From the NCBI RefSeq assembly GCF_008974225.1, contig NZ_BKZR01000006.1, forward strand, positions 1 to 64,000: DNA of 64,000 bases. Reading direction: 5' to 3'. Positions within the stretch are counted from its first letter, which is position 1, and each line of letters starts with the position of its first letter. Source of the DNA: Weizmannia acidilactici (GTDB lineage Bacteria; Bacillota; Bacilli; Bacillales; Bacillaceae_C). The notes under the pieces were generated by a model. That model was not told the DNA's origin. It worked only from the letters and a program-made list of their open reading frames with translations, and did no database searches. Below, one piece after another: positions 8,448 to 17,381 of the stretch. Made by a program: the position numbers and the translations under genes.

Positions 8448-9437
8448 TTAATTTTTAATCTCAAAACTGCTCTCGCCGGTCTCGATAAAAGAAACGAGCG
8501 ATCTGAGGGCTAGTTCAACCATGTCGCTGACTGCCTGGTCGGTGTAAAAAGCGGTGTGCGGGGTAACGATGACATTCGGGAACGATCTTAATACCGCAAG
8601 TTGCCTGTGACCCAAAATATCCGTGCGGCGGTCGTAATGGAAGATGTCTTCTTCCCCTTCAAGCACATCGATCCCGGCTGCGCCAATTTTACCCGACTCA
8701 ATCCCCGCAATTAGCGCCTCCGTATCCACGACAGCCCCGCGTGCACAGTTGATCAGGCAGGCGCCGTCTTTCATTTTCGCAATTGTTTTACGGTTAATCA
8801 TATGGTATGTACTTTCAAACAGCGGCGTGTGCAGTGTGATCACATCGCTTTCCGCCAGCAGCTCATCAAATGTTACATATTCGAGAAGACCGCGCAGCTC
8901 GTCCCTCTCCACTATATCGTAAGCAATCACCCTGCAGCCGAATCCGGACAGATTTTTTGCCACAATGCTGCCGATCCGTCCGGCACCGATAATCCCAACC
9001 GTCAAGTTGCGCATTTCCCTCCCCTGGATGCCTTCCAAAGAAAAATCCTGCGCATTCGTACGGTAGAAAATTTGTTTTGCTTTCCGGATGCACATAAGGA
9101 TGAGCATTGTTGCAAAATCGGCGACGCAATATGGCGAATAGGTCACATTGGAAAAGCGGATGCCATATGCTTTTGCCGCTTCCCGATCGATATTGTTATA
9201 GCCTGCTGTTCTGAGGCCGATATACTTTACGCCGGCTTCACTTAATGCTTTAAAAGTGTCTTGGCCGACAGGGTAGTTTCCGAGGATCGTCACCCCTTCT
9301 GCCCCTTTTGCTTCCGCTGCGGTTTCGGGAGTTAATACGCCATCTACATACTTGATGTCCAGCCCAAGCTCATCCGCAAATTTTTGAAATAACGGCATTT
9401 CATCCGGCCGTGGTTCATAAACAACAACTTTTTTCAT
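8448..9437 (-). CDS. D-2-hydroxyacid dehydrogenase, probably D-lactate dehydrogenase
   Basis: A cytoplasmic NAD-dependent enzyme that likely reduces pyruvate to D-lactate. 329 residues, the usual length. Seen: the dinucleotide motif GIIGAGRIG (about 148-156), the substrate arginine in NCARGAVVD (about 233), the catalytic glutamate in IDVLEGEED (about 262) and the histidine in TPHTAFYT (about 293). The frame is open from 9455, but AAAGGAAG lies between that ATG and ATG 9437, which therefore starts the protein (MKKVVVYEPRPDE). Monocistronic between relics. The D-lactate assignment rests on overall resemblance to VanH/LdhD-type proteins. Confidence 0.85.
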   Translation of the reverse strand: MKKVVVYEPRPDEMPLFQKFADELGLDIKYVDGVLTPETAAEAKGAEGVTILGNYPVGQDTFKALSEAGVKYIGLRTAGYNNIDREAAKAYGIRFSNVTYSPYCVADFATMLILMCIRKAKQIFYRTNAQDFSLEGIQGREMRNLTVGIIGAGRIGSIVAKNLSGFGCRVIAYDIVERDELRGLLEYVTFDELLAESDVITLHTPLFESTYHMINRKTIAKMKDGACLINCARGAVVDTEALIAGIESGKIGAAGIDVLEGEEDIFHYDRRTDILGHRQLAVLRSFPNVIVTPHTAFYTDQAVSDMVELALRSLVSFIETGESSFEIKN

Positions 9438-9638
9438 TTTCCAGCTTCCTTTCATGTAATGCTTTTATTATTTTCATTGTAACAAAGAAAAATTGAGAAA
9501 TTAATTTTTTTTGTTTTGCTCAATATTTTGTTCTTAATTGAATACTCAAAATTTAATGTTTATAACTTCATTATGCGTTATGTTATAATGAAATCAATGT
9601 GAAAAAAACTTTTGATGTAAAGGCTATCATTTTATGGG

Positions 9639-9977
9639 ATGAGAAATCGAATGCTGAAGAAAAAGATTTTGACCATTTTGCAGTGCTCACATTGGCAGTG
9701 GCGGTCCTATCCCCATCCGCGTTTGAGGCAGGGAAACACTGCAAGGGCAGCCATCATGGGCATGGCAAACACCCCAAACAGTCTCTCGTTGCGCTCAGGG
9801 ATTCGATCACTTTCGGTTACAATTTGGGCTTAAATAACAACCAGCCGCCCCAACATGCATTACCATATTTTATCGGAAAAGAAATGCATCTTTCTGTAAC
9901 CAATTCGGTTGTTTCGGGCTGAACAACTTCGCAACTGTTGTCCGCTTTGAAAAATGAAAAAATTTTTCAACCTCTTG
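9639..9977 (+). pseudogene. GDSL/SGNH lipase fragment, truncated by a MITE-like repeat
   Basis: A signal peptide split over two frames (MLKKKILTIL, then AVLTLAVAVLSPSAFEA) leads into a His-rich linker and SLVALRDSITFGYNLGLN, which is block I of GDSL hydrolases with G changed to R. A TGA follows NSVVSG, but the frame continues TTSQLLSALKNEKIFQPLVY up to where repeat copy A begins. The catalytic C-terminal half is absent. Lesions: one frameshift near 9680, a GDS-to-RDS change, one stop and a truncation. A TATAAT box lies at about 9583-9588. Confidence 0.7.
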
Positions 9978-10242
9978 TCTATGGGAACCCCTTTTTTAAT
10001 GCAAGGCATGTTATTGGACATTGTTAATTATTGCGATATTCGCTTCGCGGGCCCCAGCTCGGGTATGTCTGCCTGAGTGGTCTGTAAATATCGAATTCGG
10101 GTTGGTTGCCAAGCCACAACTTTCTGAAGCAGGCGAAAAAGAACCGCCTGCTTCAGAAAGAAAGCCGGAAATGGAGAAAAACCGTCGGGAAAAATTATAC
10201 CGGTGGGTTTTCTTGTTTAAAAAGGGCTTTTAAGACAGCCCC
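9978..10242 (+). repeat. MITE-like structured repeat, copy A
   Basis: Shares most of its length with copy B at 18314-18640: TTTTTTAATGCAAGG, TTATTG(G/A)ACATTGTT, a long hairpin, a CCGGAAATGG block, a second weaker hairpin ending GGGTTTTCTTGTTTAAAAA, and the right end GGCTTTTAAGACAGCCCC. The left-end hairpin seen in copy B is eroded here. The internal hairpin has perfect 16-bp arms at 10120-10135 and 10145-10160. It lies inside the lipase remnant. Confidence 0.8.
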
Positions 10243-10275
10243 TCTTTTCAGTTAAACTGTCTTTCGAGTGAAAAA

Positions 10276-11052
10276 TTACATTCCTGTAAAACGGGGCTCC
10301 CTTTTTTCAAGAAAGGCCTGTGTTCCTTCGTTTTTATCTTTAGAACCAAATATTACAGCCTGTGCCATTTTTTCAAACAAGAGTGCTGTTTCCATATCAG
10401 CGTCAAATCCATAGTGAATAACATGTTTTGCCAATCTGACAGCTAATGGCCCTTTGGATAATATCTTTTCTGCTTTAGCCTTGACGAACTGCCACAATGC
10501 ATCCATAGGCACAGCTTTGGAAACTAAGCCGATCGCTTCTGCTTCCTTCGCGGTTAAAAATTCTCCCGTCAGAATCAAATCCATCGCTCTTCCTTTTCCT
10601 ATAATCCGTGCTAATCGCTGGGTCCCCCCGGCTCCGGGAATAATTGATAAATTGAGTTCCGGCAGCCCGAATTTTGCATGATCAGCTGCAATGCGGATAT
10701 CACAGGCAAGCGCCAGTTCACACCCGCCCCCTAACGCATAACCATTAACAGCAGCAATTGTTGCTTTTCTGCAGTTTTCAATTCTGCGGAAGACACCTGA
10801 CATTCCCGGTAAAAGGGCGTCTAAAGGCGTCTTATTTCTTAGCTGCCGAATATCGGCTCCGGCAGCAAATGATTTTTCTCCCTCCCCCGTAATCACAATA
10901 ACCCCGGTTTCATCATCATTTTCCAAATGGTCAAAGGCAAGGCTAATTTCATTTAAAGTTTGTGCATCAAGGGCATTTCTAACTTCAGGACGATTGATCT
11001 TAATGACTGCAATTTTTTGTTCTTGCTCTATTAATATATTTTGATAATTCAT
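10276..11052 (-). CDS. Enoyl-CoA hydratase/isomerase family protein
   Basis: A 258-residue crotonase-fold enzyme that hydrates trans-2-enoyl-CoA to 3-hydroxyacyl-CoA. Seen: the oxyanion-hole motif SFAAGADIRQL (about 60-70), ALGGGCELALACD with the first catalytic Glu, and FGLPELNLSIIPGAGG with the second Glu. AAAGGATGG precedes ATG. It is the last gene of the six-gene catabolic operon that starts at 17101, 90 bp after the acyl-CoA dehydrogenase. Both acid residues are present, so hydratase activity is likelier than a pure isomerase. The exact substrate is unknown. Confidence 0.9.
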   Translation of the reverse strand: MNYQNILIEQEQKIAVIKINRPEVRNALDAQTLNEISLAFDHLENDDETGVIVITGEGEKSFAAGADIRQLRNKTPLDALLPGMSGVFRRIENCRKATIAAVNGYALGGGCELALACDIRIAADHAKFGLPELNLSIIPGAGGTQRLARIIGKGRAMDLILTGEFLTAKEAEAIGLVSKAVPMDALWQFVKAKAEKILSKGPLAVRLAKHVIHYGFDADMETALLFEKMAQAVIFGSKDKNEGTQAFLEKREPRFTGM

Positions 11053-11142
11053 TGTAAACCATCCTTTTTCAATCTCTAAGTATAGTGAACTGGATTAATA
11101 TGACAATGATATAAATAATATTAGAAAAAATATATACGTAAA

Positions 11143-12300
11143 TTATATATATTGTTTTTTCAATTGTGCGGCAATTATATTTTTTTGAATTTCGGACGTT
11201 CCTTCATATATTTTTGTTATTCTCGCATCCCGATAAAAACGCTCGATTGGATAATCGGAAATATAACCAATGCCACCATGGATTTGCAGTGCTTTGTCTG
11301 CCACGCGGTTATAAACTTCGGAGCCGAGCAATTTTACCATTGCTGCTTCCTTAATCACCTTCATTTTTTGATCAACCATCCATGCGACACGGTATGTCAT
11401 GCTTCTTAATGCTTCAATATCGAGGGCCATTTCCGCTAAATAATGCTGGATAATCTGCTGCTCAAAAATCGGTTTGCCGAACTGGATTCTCGTATTTGCG
11501 TGTTGGATGGACATCTCTAAAAGCTTTTCACAGGAACCTAAATTGCGTGCCGCAAGCCCCGCCCGGCCATTCGCAAGTATTTTTAAAGCGTTTACATATC
11601 CTTCACCTTCCCGTCCAAGTACATTTTCTGCCGGCACTTCGCAATCTTCAAAGAAAATTTCCGCGGAATGGGATCCATGAAGCCCCATTTTCTTTTCTCT
11701 TTTACCTATCACGAAGCCCGGAAAATCTTTTTCTACAATAAATGAAGTAATGCCTTTTGCCCTTTTAGACGGGTCTGTCACTGCCATCACCGTGAAAACA
11801 CTTGCGATTGGCGCATTGGTGATATAATGTTTGCTGCCATTTAAAATATATTTATCCCCTTTTTTTACGGCTGTTGTTTTCAGGTTTGAAGCATGCGAGC
11901 CTGCTTCAGGTTCTGTTAAGGCAAAGGCACCGATCATTTCACCTCTCGCCATCGGAGGCAAATATTTTTTCTTTTGTGCCTCATTCCCCACCTCTACAAT
12001 TCCAACCGACCCAATCCCGGTGTGGGCACCGATCACAGTAGTATAACCATTATGGGTTCTTCCCAATTCCTCATAAATGGCACACTTGCCAACCATTCCG
12101 ATCCCTGCTCCGCCGTATTCTTCAGGTATACTCAGACCAAATAAACCCATTTCTTTGGACATGTCCATGATTTTTTTAGGAATTTCATCTTGCTCTTCAA
12201 TTTCTGCGGTAAGGGGTTCAACTTCACAATCAACAAATTCCCGAATACTCTGCCTCAATAGTTGGATATCCTCAGGTAATTGAAAATCCACATTATCCAC
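11143..12300 (-). CDS. Acyl-CoA dehydrogenase
   Basis: A 385-residue FAD enzyme catalysing the first oxidation of an acyl-CoA to a 2-enoyl-CoA, with electrons passed to ETF. Seen: an N-terminal helical domain, FALTEPEAGSHASNLKT (FAD/substrate loop, about 125-141), FEDCEVPAENVLG, TRIQFGKPI, QIHGGIGYISDYPIERFYRD and the catalytic Glu in IYEGTSEIQ. Two GTG starts compete, 12300 and 12291, and the latter has the better distance from AAAGGA. Part of the IclR-linked operon; the 180-bp gap upstream is the largest in the operon and could hold a secondary promoter. Confidence 0.92.
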   Translation of the reverse strand: MDNVDFQLPEDIQLLRQSIREFVDCEVEPLTAEIEEQDEIPKKIMDMSKEMGLFGLSIPEEYGGAGIGMVGKCAIYEELGRTHNGYTTVIGAHTGIGSVGIVEVGNEAQKKKYLPPMARGEMIGAFALTEPEAGSHASNLKTTAVKKGDKYILNGSKHYITNAPIASVFTVMAVTDPSKRAKGITSFIVEKDFPGFVIGKREKKMGLHGSHSAEIFFEDCEVPAENVLGREGEGYVNALKILANGRAGLAARNLGSCEKLLEMSIQHANTRIQFGKPIFEQQIIQHYLAEMALDIEALRSMTYRVAWMVDQKMKVIKEAAMVKLLGSEVYNRVADKALQIHGGIGYISDYPIERFYRDARITKIYEGTSEIQKNIIAAQLKKQYI

Positions 12301-12479
12301 TTTCCTTTCTCATTTAATGTATAAGCCCTGTTATCGGAAACAGCCGCTCATCACAAAATTCGCTTTCGCGGGCGTTCCACAAGCTTTTACCGACATGATT
12401 TCTGCAAATTTATGCGTATATAAAATTTCATCAGAATAAACAGTTAATTTTTACAGAGCAAAAGCTTAGCCAAAGCAGG

Positions 12480-13361
12480 TCATTGCGCCTCATTACTTCC
12501 TAATTTATTGACATCGCTGTAATCGTAAAAACCTCTGCCTGATTTTCTTCCTAAACGACCGGCTTTTACATATTTTACAAGAATAGGAGAAGGCCGGTAC
12601 TTTTCACCTAAATGACGATACAAATATTCCATATTTCGCAAACGGGTGTCCAGACCTACAAGATCTGCTAATTCAAGGGGACCCATCGGATGATTTAGAC
12701 CGTACTTTATAGCTTTGTCGATATCTTCAATTGAAGCTACACCTTCCATGAGCATATTCATGGCTTCATTTCCAATCAGACAGTTCATCCGGCTTGTAAC
12801 AAAACCTGGAAATTCATTGACCTCAACCGGCACTTTCCCCATTTTTTCAGCGGCTTGTTTTACGATTTCAATCGTCTCCCCAGATGTATCCAATCCCCGA
12901 ATGATTTCAATGAGTTTCATCTGATGAACCGGGTTAAAGAAATGCATCGCTATGCACTGATCAGGCCTGGTCGTGGAAGCGGCGATTTCTGTCGGGCTCA
13001 TTGTAGATGTATTCGTAGCAAGTACGGCATGCGCCGGGGCGTACTTGTCTAATTGCTTAAATACTTCGATCTTCAGCTCTATAATTTCCGGTACGGCTTC
13101 GATGACTAGGTCTGCTTTGCTTACTGCTTTTTGCAATTCCGTAGTATAATACAGATTTTTCTTAGCCCAAATTTCCTGATGCTGTTGCACATATCCATTT
13201 TCCCTGCTCTTACCAAGAAGAGCTTCAATATATTCTCTTGCAATTTCAACAGCTTCTGTTGATATATCCTGCAAAGTTACTTCAAATCCTGATATGGCAG
13301 CGGTATAGGCAATCCCCCGCCCCATTGTGCCGCCGCCAATCACAGCAATACGATTGACCAT
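12480..13361 (-). CDS. 3-hydroxyacyl-CoA dehydrogenase (3-hydroxybutyryl-CoA type)
   Basis: A 293-residue single-function enzyme oxidising a 3-hydroxyacyl-CoA to a 3-ketoacyl-CoA with NAD. Seen: the Rossmann motif IAVIGGGTMGRGIAY at the N-terminus, LVIEAVPE, the catalytic His in AMHFFNPVHQMKLIE (about 139) and the dimer-domain motif NHPMGPLELADLVGLD. The ATG follows the CoA-transferase stop by two bases with GAGGGA upstream, so the two are translationally coupled. The length fits HbdA/MmgB-type proteins rather than multifunctional FadB. Confidence 0.92.
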   Translation of the reverse strand: MVNRIAVIGGGTMGRGIAYTAAISGFEVTLQDISTEAVEIAREYIEALLGKSRENGYVQQHQEIWAKKNLYYTTELQKAVSKADLVIEAVPEIIELKIEVFKQLDKYAPAHAVLATNTSTMSPTEIAASTTRPDQCIAMHFFNPVHQMKLIEIIRGLDTSGETIEIVKQAAEKMGKVPVEVNEFPGFVTSRMNCLIGNEAMNMLMEGVASIEDIDKAIKYGLNHPMGPLELADLVGLDTRLRNMEYLYRHLGEKYRPSPILVKYVKAGRLGRKSGRGFYDYSDVNKLGSNEAQ

Positions 13362-13363
13362 TA

Positions 13364-14551
13364 TTATATAATCCCTCTTTTTTTATAATTTTCAATATCT
13401 TCATTACTGTATCCAAGTTGAATTAGCACTTCTTCTGTGTTTTCACCTAACAAAGGAGGTGCTTTTCGGACTGACCCCGGTGTATCTGATAATTTGATTG
13501 GAATTCCAAGCATTTTCATCATGCCGATAGTAGGATGCTCTACTTCCTGGATCATCTCCCGATATTTTATCTGTGGATGGGCCAGTACTTGAGCAAGGTT
13601 ATGAATGTGGCCGCTGGGCACACCTGCCTGGTTCAGACATTCGATAATTTCCAATGAACTTTTTGTTTTCGTATATGCCGTGAGTATCTCTACAAGTTCT
13701 TCGCGATTCGCCACTCGATTTTCATTCACTGCATATTTGGGATGATTCTTTAAATTTTGAAGACCAAGGGCGTCGCACATTTTTCTCCACAGCCAATCAT
13801 TTGGTACTGCAATAATTACATAGCCGTCCTTTGCCTCAAATGCTTGATAAGGAACGAGATTGGGATGGGCAGAGCCTAATCTCCCCGGGATTTTTCCTGT
13901 AGCTAAAACACTTTGTCCTAAATAACTTGAAAGCGAAACAATTGTATCCAGCAAAGAGGCTTCTACATATTGACCTTTTCCAGTCTTTTCTCTAACCAAC
14001 AATGCTAAAACAACTCCAAAAGATGCATAAAGCCCTGTAGCCAAATCAACAATTGAAAAACCAACTTTAACCGGAGCGCCATCAGCCTCTCCAGTTACGC
14101 TCATTAATCCTCCGAATCCCTGCATAAGCAAATCATACGCAGGCTCATCCTTCAATGGGCCCGTTCTTCCAAATCCACTGACTGCGCAATACACTAGCCG
14201 AGGGTTTATTTCTTTCAGTACGTCATACCCTAAGCCGAATTTTTCCATCGTACCATTTCTAAAATTTTCAATGAGTACATCTGCATTCTTCACGAGCTTC
14301 TTTACAATATGTTGACCTTCTTTCGTCTTTAAGTTTAATGTCATACCTTTTTTGTTTTTATTCAAACTCATAAAGTAACAAGATTCTCCTTTAATATCAG
14401 GAGGAACATAACTGCGAGTCTCATCTCCAATCTCCGGCTGTTCAATCTTTATAACATCTGCCCCCATATCAGCCAATTGCATACTGCAAAAAGGGCCTGC
14501 CAATGTTCTCGAAAGTTCCACAACTTTTATCCCTTCTAATGGTCCAGACAT
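13364..14551 (-). CDS. Class III (CaiB/BaiF) CoA-transferase
   Basis: 395 residues. Transfers CoA from one acyl-CoA to a free acid, with an aspartyl-CoA intermediate. Seen: GIKVVELSRTLAGPFCSMQL at the N-terminus, the hinge DVLIENFRNGTMEKFGLGYD, the catalytic Asp in DEPAYDLLMQGFGG (about 160-175), and a small domain with YVIIAVPNDWLWRKMC. It sits between a carrier and beta-oxidation enzymes, which suggests it activates the imported acid at the expense of another CoA thioester such as the pathway's acetyl- or succinyl-CoA. Donor and acceptor cannot be read from sequence. Start well supported by GAGGGGG. Confidence 0.9.
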   Translation of the reverse strand: MSGPLEGIKVVELSRTLAGPFCSMQLADMGADVIKIEQPEIGDETRSYVPPDIKGESCYFMSLNKNKKGMTLNLKTKEGQHIVKKLVKNADVLIENFRNGTMEKFGLGYDVLKEINPRLVYCAVSGFGRTGPLKDEPAYDLLMQGFGGLMSVTGEADGAPVKVGFSIVDLATGLYASFGVVLALLVREKTGKGQYVEASLLDTIVSLSSYLGQSVLATGKIPGRLGSAHPNLVPYQAFEAKDGYVIIAVPNDWLWRKMCDALGLQNLKNHPKYAVNENRVANREELVEILTAYTKTKSSLEIIECLNQAGVPSGHIHNLAQVLAHPQIKYREMIQEVEHPTIGMMKMLGIPIKLSDTPGSVRKAPPLLGENTEEVLIQLGYSNEDIENYKKRGII

Positions 14552-14634
14552 TCAAAAGCCCCCTCAATTTGCATTGTTTACATAGATAATTTCTTATAAA
14601 TAGAATCATTATCCGTATTTGGTGATTATTTCTA

Positions 14635-15894
14635 TTAAATTCCAGAATTTAGCTGACCTTGCTCTGAATCTTGGGGAGCCTTTTTTTCAAAAGGTTCGTA
14701 CATTTTTTCACGAATAAAAAGTGCTGGAATTATACCGCACAATGCATAAGCAATACCAAGGGATGCCAGCCCTAAGCCAATAGATTGTTGCGTCGCAATC
14801 ATGCCAATGACAACAGGAGCAAACGCAGCCCCCGCTCTACCTATATTATAAGCCCCACCCACTGCCGTACCTCGTACATGCGTTGGAAAACTTTCACTCA
14901 TGTATGTGGCATTCACTGCATAAGGCATGCCGTAGAGAAACCCAAATACAGTAAGCAACACAACAATATTTCCCGGGCTTTGGAAATGGATAATTAACGG
15001 AAGTGCTATCGCAGTACTTAGTCCACCAATGACAAACATGGTCCGGCGCCCAAATATGTCTGCTAATCTGCCAGTCAAAATTTTTCCTAAAATCATAGCT
15101 GTATACGTTCCAACCAAGTATCCTGTCATGTTTTTAAAATCATATCCTACTTCATTTACCAAATAAGTTGGCAACCAACTGTTAACTCCGTAATAACCAA
15201 ATTGCAAGAAAAGAGCTGTTACTGTCCATAATAAAAAGTTTAGTCTTAATTTTGGCTTACTTAACACTTGAATCCATTCATTCTTCTTAACTTCTGATCT
15301 CTCTCTTACAATTTCTTTCCAGCCCTCAGGTTCTGGAATCACAAATCTTGTATAAATAGCGATTAACACTGGAACTAATGCTATGAGAAAAAGAGGTCGC
15401 CAACCAAATTCAGGTAAAATCGCACCTGATAACAGTGTAGCGACAAGATATCCTACCGACCATCCAGCTTGTACCGTTCCCAACACCGTTGTCCTCTTAT
15501 TTGATGGAATATATTCTGCCATAAGCATGTTTACAACTACATATTCTGCACCTAATCCAAGAGAGGAAATAAAGCGAATTACTATAAATTGTTCATAGCT
15601 GCCAGCAAGAACAAGCAGTGCGGTACCCACCGAAAATAATATAATCGTCCAGGATATCGTACGTACACGGCCAAAACGATCCGCCATCCACCCTCCGATC
15701 ATGCCGCCAATCGCCATACCGGCTAACGACGAAGTTCCCAAAGTTCCCGCTTGCACCTCAGACATATTAAACTCTTTCATTAATTGCGGAAGGCTTAATG
15801 AAAGCATTTGTAAATCCATAGCGTCTACCATTAATCCAAGAAATGATGTGATAAACACTATTATCCATAATTTCGATTTTGAGCGTTTTTCCAT
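14635..15894 (-). CDS. MFS transporter, metabolite:H+ symporter type (AAHS-like)
   Basis: 419 residues with 12 predicted membrane helices. Seen: GLMVDAMDLQMLSLSLPQL in helix 1 (the acidic motif of aromatic-acid/H+ symporters), GGWMADRFGRVRTISW (MFS motif A) after helix 2, and a repeated GRLADIFGRRTMFVIGG in the second half. A perfect AAAGGAGG precedes ATG. Position between the thiolase and CoA-transferase genes implies uptake of the carboxylic acid degraded by the operon. The substrate (aromatic, short-chain or dicarboxylic acid) is undetermined. Confidence 0.88.
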   Translation of the reverse strand: MEKRSKSKLWIIVFITSFLGLMVDAMDLQMLSLSLPQLMKEFNMSEVQAGTLGTSSLAGMAIGGMIGGWMADRFGRVRTISWTIILFSVGTALLVLAGSYEQFIVIRFISSLGLGAEYVVVNMLMAEYIPSNKRTTVLGTVQAGWSVGYLVATLLSGAILPEFGWRPLFLIALVPVLIAIYTRFVIPEPEGWKEIVRERSEVKKNEWIQVLSKPKLRLNFLLWTVTALFLQFGYYGVNSWLPTYLVNEVGYDFKNMTGYLVGTYTAMILGKILTGRLADIFGRRTMFVIGGLSTAIALPLIIHFQSPGNIVVLLTVFGFLYGMPYAVNATYMSESFPTHVRGTAVGGAYNIGRAGAAFAPVVIGMIATQQSIGLGLASLGIAYALCGIIPALFIREKMYEPFEKKAPQDSEQGQLNSGI

Positions 15895-15907
15895 AAGTCA
15901 GCCTCCT

Positions 15908-17101
15908 TTATATCTGCATATTTTCTACAATCGTTGCAATACCTTGCCCACCTGCAATACAGAGGGTAACCAATCCATACTTTTCACCTCTTCTTTCCAT
16001 TTCATATATTAGTTTCGTCATTAAAATAGCCCCTGTTGCGCCTAAAGGATGCCCTAGTGCAATGGCCCCTCCATTGACATTGACCCGTTCCATATCCAAA
16101 TTGAGTTCTTTAATCACAGATAAAGCCTGGGCTGCGAACGCTTCATTTAATTCAATCAACCCTATTTCATCTAAAGAGAGCCCTGCGGAAAATAGCGCCT
16201 TCTTAACAGCCGGAACCGGTCCAATCCCCATGATTTCCGGTGAGACTCCTGAAACAGAATGTGCTACAATCCTCGCTTTAGGTTTGAATCCCTGCTGTCG
16301 CGCTGCATCCTCCGACATTAACAAAACGGCTGACGCTCCATCATTTCTCCCGCTGCTATTTCCTGCAGTAACTGTTCCGTTTTCTTTAAATATTGGTTTT
16401 AAATTGCCCAGTTTTTCCAAATTTGTTTCTCTCGGATGTTCATCTACTTGAAAGATCTTTACTTCCTTCCGATCTTTGATTTCATAGGGGACTATTTCCT
16501 TTTGAAATCGTCCGCTGCGTATTGCCTGTAGTGCTAGTTTTTGACTGCGCAACGCAAATTCATCCTGCTCTTTTCTTGTAATCCCGTACTTTTCAGCTAA
16601 AATCTCGGCAGTGTATCCCATCGTCAGGTTTCCATAGATGTCAATTGGTTGTGACCGTGGCTGGCTTTCTGTATTAGGATCAATGATCTCACTATTTCCT
16701 GATCCCAATCCGTATCGTACGTTTCGAATATAAAATGGTGCAGTACTCATAGACTCTGCACCGCCGGCAATAATTACATCAGATAACCCGCACATAATTT
16801 GCAAAGCCGCATTATTGATAGCCTGGAGTCCTGATCCGCATTGCCTATGTACTGTATATCCTGGAACCTCCACCGGAAATCCCGCGCGCAATAGAGACAA
16901 TCTTGCAAGGTTGGGCGTATCTGCACTTTGTTTCGCCTGCCCGAATATCACCTCGTCCACTTTTTTCTTTTCTAAACCTGTTCGGGATGTGACTTCTCTG
17001 ATGACTTCCGCTGCAAGAAAATCTGCTTCCTCATTTTTTAAACTGCCTCCCATTCTTCCTACTGCTGTTCTCACAGCATCCACAATAACAACACTTCTCA
17101 A
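15908..17101 (-). CDS. Thiolase (acetyl-CoA acetyltransferase family)
   Basis: 397 residues. Cleaves a 3-ketoacyl-CoA with CoA, or condenses two acetyl-CoA. Seen: the nucleophilic Cys in HRQCGSGLQAINNAAL (about 88), NEAFAAQALSVI, the His in NGGAIALGHPLGATGA (about 353) and the second Cys in LCIAGGQGIATI (about 383). TTG start with AGGAGGG six bases upstream. First gene of the operon, directly behind the promoter at 17221-17249. The degradative role is inferred from its neighbours; it could equally serve ketogenesis with the acetoacetyl-CoA synthetase at 2775. Confidence 0.92.
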   Translation of the reverse strand: MRSVVIVDAVRTAVGRMGGSLKNEEADFLAAEVIREVTSRTGLEKKKVDEVIFGQAKQSADTPNLARLSLLRAGFPVEVPGYTVHRQCGSGLQAINNAALQIMCGLSDVIIAGGAESMSTAPFYIRNVRYGLGSGNSEIIDPNTESQPRSQPIDIYGNLTMGYTAEILAEKYGITRKEQDEFALRSQKLALQAIRSGRFQKEIVPYEIKDRKEVKIFQVDEHPRETNLEKLGNLKPIFKENGTVTAGNSSGRNDGASAVLLMSEDAARQQGFKPKARIVAHSVSGVSPEIMGIGPVPAVKKALFSAGLSLDEIGLIELNEAFAAQALSVIKELNLDMERVNVNGGAIALGHPLGATGAILMTKLIYEMERRGEKYGLVTLCIAGGQGIATIVENMQI

Positions 17102-17185
17102 CTTTCACCCTCCTAAAAGAAAAGGCTTTCATTTTGTAAGGTAATAATATTTCCGTCAAATACAGATTGAGTAGAATTCAAGATA

Positions 17186-17219
17186 TTCCATATATGGAAC
17201 TATGTACCTTACACGGAAC
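17186..17219. promoter_or_regulatory. Palindromic operator between thiolase operon and iclR gene
   Basis: A perfect 14-bp palindrome TTCCATATATGGAA (17186-17199) is followed 12 bp later by a half-site CACGGAAC (17212-17219). It lies just downstream of the thiolase promoter's expected start point, where a bound IclR-family protein would block transcription until its acid ligand binds. Confidence 0.65.
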
Positions 17220-17220
17220 G

Positions 17221-17249
17221 ATTATACAATGAACAAATTCTATTGTCAA
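17221..17249 (-). promoter_or_regulatory. Sigma-A promoter of the thiolase operon
   Basis: On the minus strand TTGACA (17249-17244), a 17-bp spacer and TATAAT (17226-17221): a full consensus promoter, 120 bp ahead of the thiolase start. Such strength implies tight repression, fitting the adjacent operator. Confidence 0.85.
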
Positions 17250-17309
17250 CGAAAATTTTGTAAATTCAGCATTATAAATATTAAGGCAATATAAACTCAA
17301 TAATATGAG

Positions 17310-17339
17310 TTGACAAATCACAAAGTGAAATTCTAAAAT
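17310..17339 (+). promoter_or_regulatory. Sigma-A promoter of the IclR regulator gene
   Basis: TTGACA (17310-17315), an 18-bp spacer and TAAAAT (17334-17339), about 43 bp before the regulator's ATG. Confidence 0.65.
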
Positions 17340-17381
17340 GAACGAAAGCTAAAGTGCCTACTGATAAAGGAGAAACGCTTA

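Noticed and set aside
9481..9545. Possible Rex (NADH) operator before the D-lactate dehydrogenase
   Set aside because: The AT-rich text has no good match to TTGTGAANNNNTTCACAA.
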